NCBI GenBank assembly: GCA_946480685.1
Contig: CAMLLI010000272.1
Span: forward strand, 1-6,423
Source of the DNA: an uncultured Flammeovirgaceae bacterium
GTDB taxonomy: Bacteria; Bacteroidota; Bacteroidia; Cytophagales; Cyclobacteriaceae
Length of the DNA: 6,423 nt
Direction of reading: 5' to 3'
This document shows, in pieces, positions 5,552-6,423 of this stretch. The notes under the pieces were generated by a model, which made no database searches, was not told where the DNA came from, and worked only from the letters and a program-made list of their open reading frames with translations. The first letter of the stretch is position 1. Each line of letters starts with the position of its first letter. The translations under genes and the position numbers were made by a program.

Positions 5552-6423
5552 TTAACGCGGGTCACCAAAAACCTTAAGTTCATCTACACTCTGCGGACAT
5601 GAGCCGGCCCAGTTTACCGTGCATCTGATTCTCAGGTAGCGAACCTTCGGAGCATTGAAATCGACATCGAAGAAGAATCCATTGGCGGCAGCCTCCTGGT
5701 CGGATGCTGTTTCGGTATTCCCAGGACTTCCCGAAGGCTTCTTCAATTCATATTTCCCCAGCAAAGTCCAGCTTTCATCCAGCGCACCACTCAGGTTTGG
5801 ATTGGTAGAACCCCACAGTTCAAAATGTTTCAAGGTGGTAAAGCCATAGTATAGATTACTAAGCTCTTTGAAAGGTCGTATCCAAACCTTGCTTAGCTTT
5901 GCTGACACACCCATATCAACTGTTACGATGGAAGGTACATTTAACGTGGCGGCAGCGAGACTGCTGAAACTAACCGGCCAGCCATAACGCTTGTCCCACA
6001 TGTTGGCAACAGCAGCACCGGGTTGTTGTCCCGGATCGCCCGGCAACGGAAAATGTCTGAAGTTCGCAGTGTTCAGTTCCACTTCATAGATCGGATTTAT
6101 ATCTTTATACAATGTGTCGGTAATGTTGTTCCACCGGTCGCGTATAGCTATACCAAAGTGGCGTGTTAATGTATCCATTCCACTGCGCTGCGAAAGAATA
6201 GAATCAACCGATGTATATACACTCAGGTTATTGTCTACTTCCCACTCCTTCAATACATTTTGTTCCATGATCAAAATACCGATCGCCTCCTGGTATTTAT
6301 TCACAGCAGTGAGTTTGTAACCGCCAAAGGCATCGCGTATATCTATACTTTCAAGCACCGACCATATAGGAGCCTCCAGCGGCTTTACCTTAACTGATAT
6401 AGGTTCGGAATGAACTTCCTGGC
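5552..6423 (-). CDS. SusCD-associated lipoprotein (DUF5126/DUF5000-type), N-terminus beyond the window edge
   Basis: The frame is open from the right edge to TAA at 5554-5552, giving 289 residues. A GTG at 6358 is not a credible start, because the 21 codons before it read as a natural domain end and linker (SVKVKPLEAP, then IWSVLESIDIRDAFGG). Fragment residues about 17-110 resemble DUF5126 (GGYKLTAVN, VYTSVDSILSQRSGMDTL, IRDRWNNITDTL). Residues about 122-289 form the DUF5000/F5/8C-like domain: LPGDPG at 126-131, MWDKR at 141-145, VTVDMG at 166-171, SGALDESWTLL at 211-221, RYLRIRC at 261-267 and a closing ELKVFG. Full-length relatives usually carry a lipoprotein signal and a DUF4959 domain in front, and follow susC/susD-like genes, which should lie to the right. 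A glycan-binding surface role is inferred. The next gene starts 27 bases downstream, so they share an operon. Confidence 0.85.
   Translation of the reverse strand, partial: QEVHSEPISVKVKPLEAPIWSVLESIDIRDAFGGYKLTAVNKYQEAIGILIMEQNVLKEWEVDNNLSVYTSVDSILSQRSGMDTLTRHFGIAIRDRWNNITDTLYKDINPIYEVELNTANFRHFPLPGDPGQQPGAAVANMWDKRYGWPVSFSSLAAATLNVPSIVTVDMGVSAKLSKVWIRPFKELSNLYYGFTTLKHFELWGSTNPNLSGALDESWTLLGKYELKKPSGSPGNTETASDQEAAANGFFFDVDFNAPKVRYLRIRCTVNWAGSCPQSVDELKVFGDPR

Noticed and set aside
5552..6358. GTG at 6358 as start of the right-edge lipoprotein
   Set aside because: It has no signal peptide, and the frame continues upstream with sensible domain sequence to the window edge, so the gene is truncated by the window.

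Overview
The window looks like a chromosomal segment of a Bacteroidota bacterium, probably from the Cytophagales/Chitinophagales part of the phylum (the order is an inference). The grounds are two adjacent SusCD-associated lipoproteins with DUF4998/DUF5126/DUF5000-type domains, an AraC-HTH/transmembrane/TolB-like/TPR regulator of a kind common in this phylum, start codons with A/T-rich leaders and no Shine-Dalgarno sequence, and a GAAGCCGTCTCA-type terminator hairpin. No tRNA, rRNA, insertion sequence, phage gene or CRISPR array was seen.

Layout. (1) 1-1326, minus strand: an ankyrin-repeat lipoprotein (748-1326) followed after 29 bases by an acyltransferase-3 family membrane protein (1-718) that runs off the left edge. 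(2) 1327-1578: a divergent intergenic region with two perfect GATGCATC palindromes 20 bases apart, a small imperfect hairpin, and a doubtful 45-codon ORF that ends 15 bases before the next gene. (3) 1579-4040, plus strand: a 693-residue membrane-anchored AraC-type regulator, then a small TfoX N-domain protein 35 bases downstream. (4) 4041-4237: a convergent intergenic region with a degenerate 7-base-periodic stretch, a 14-bp TA palindrome and a strong bidirectional terminator. (5) 4238-6423, minus strand: the 3' end of a polysaccharide-utilisation-type operon with two lipoproteins 27 bases apart. The upstream one is cut by the right edge; susC/susD-like genes would be expected beyond that edge.

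How the parts may work together (inference). The regulator and the ankyrin/acyltransferase pair diverge from a shared region carrying the palindrome pair, so the regulator may control itself, the pair, or both. The two lipoproteins at the right both end in a discoidin-like (F5/8C/DUF5000) domain and probably bind glycan at the cell surface. They belong to a separate transcription unit insulated by the terminator.

I do not see a clear new biological system. The most useful leads are the GATGCATC pair, the in-frame leader ORF, the heptad-periodic intergenic stretch, and the one-protein design of the regulator (DNA-binding head, one membrane span, periplasmic TolB-like/TPR sensor).
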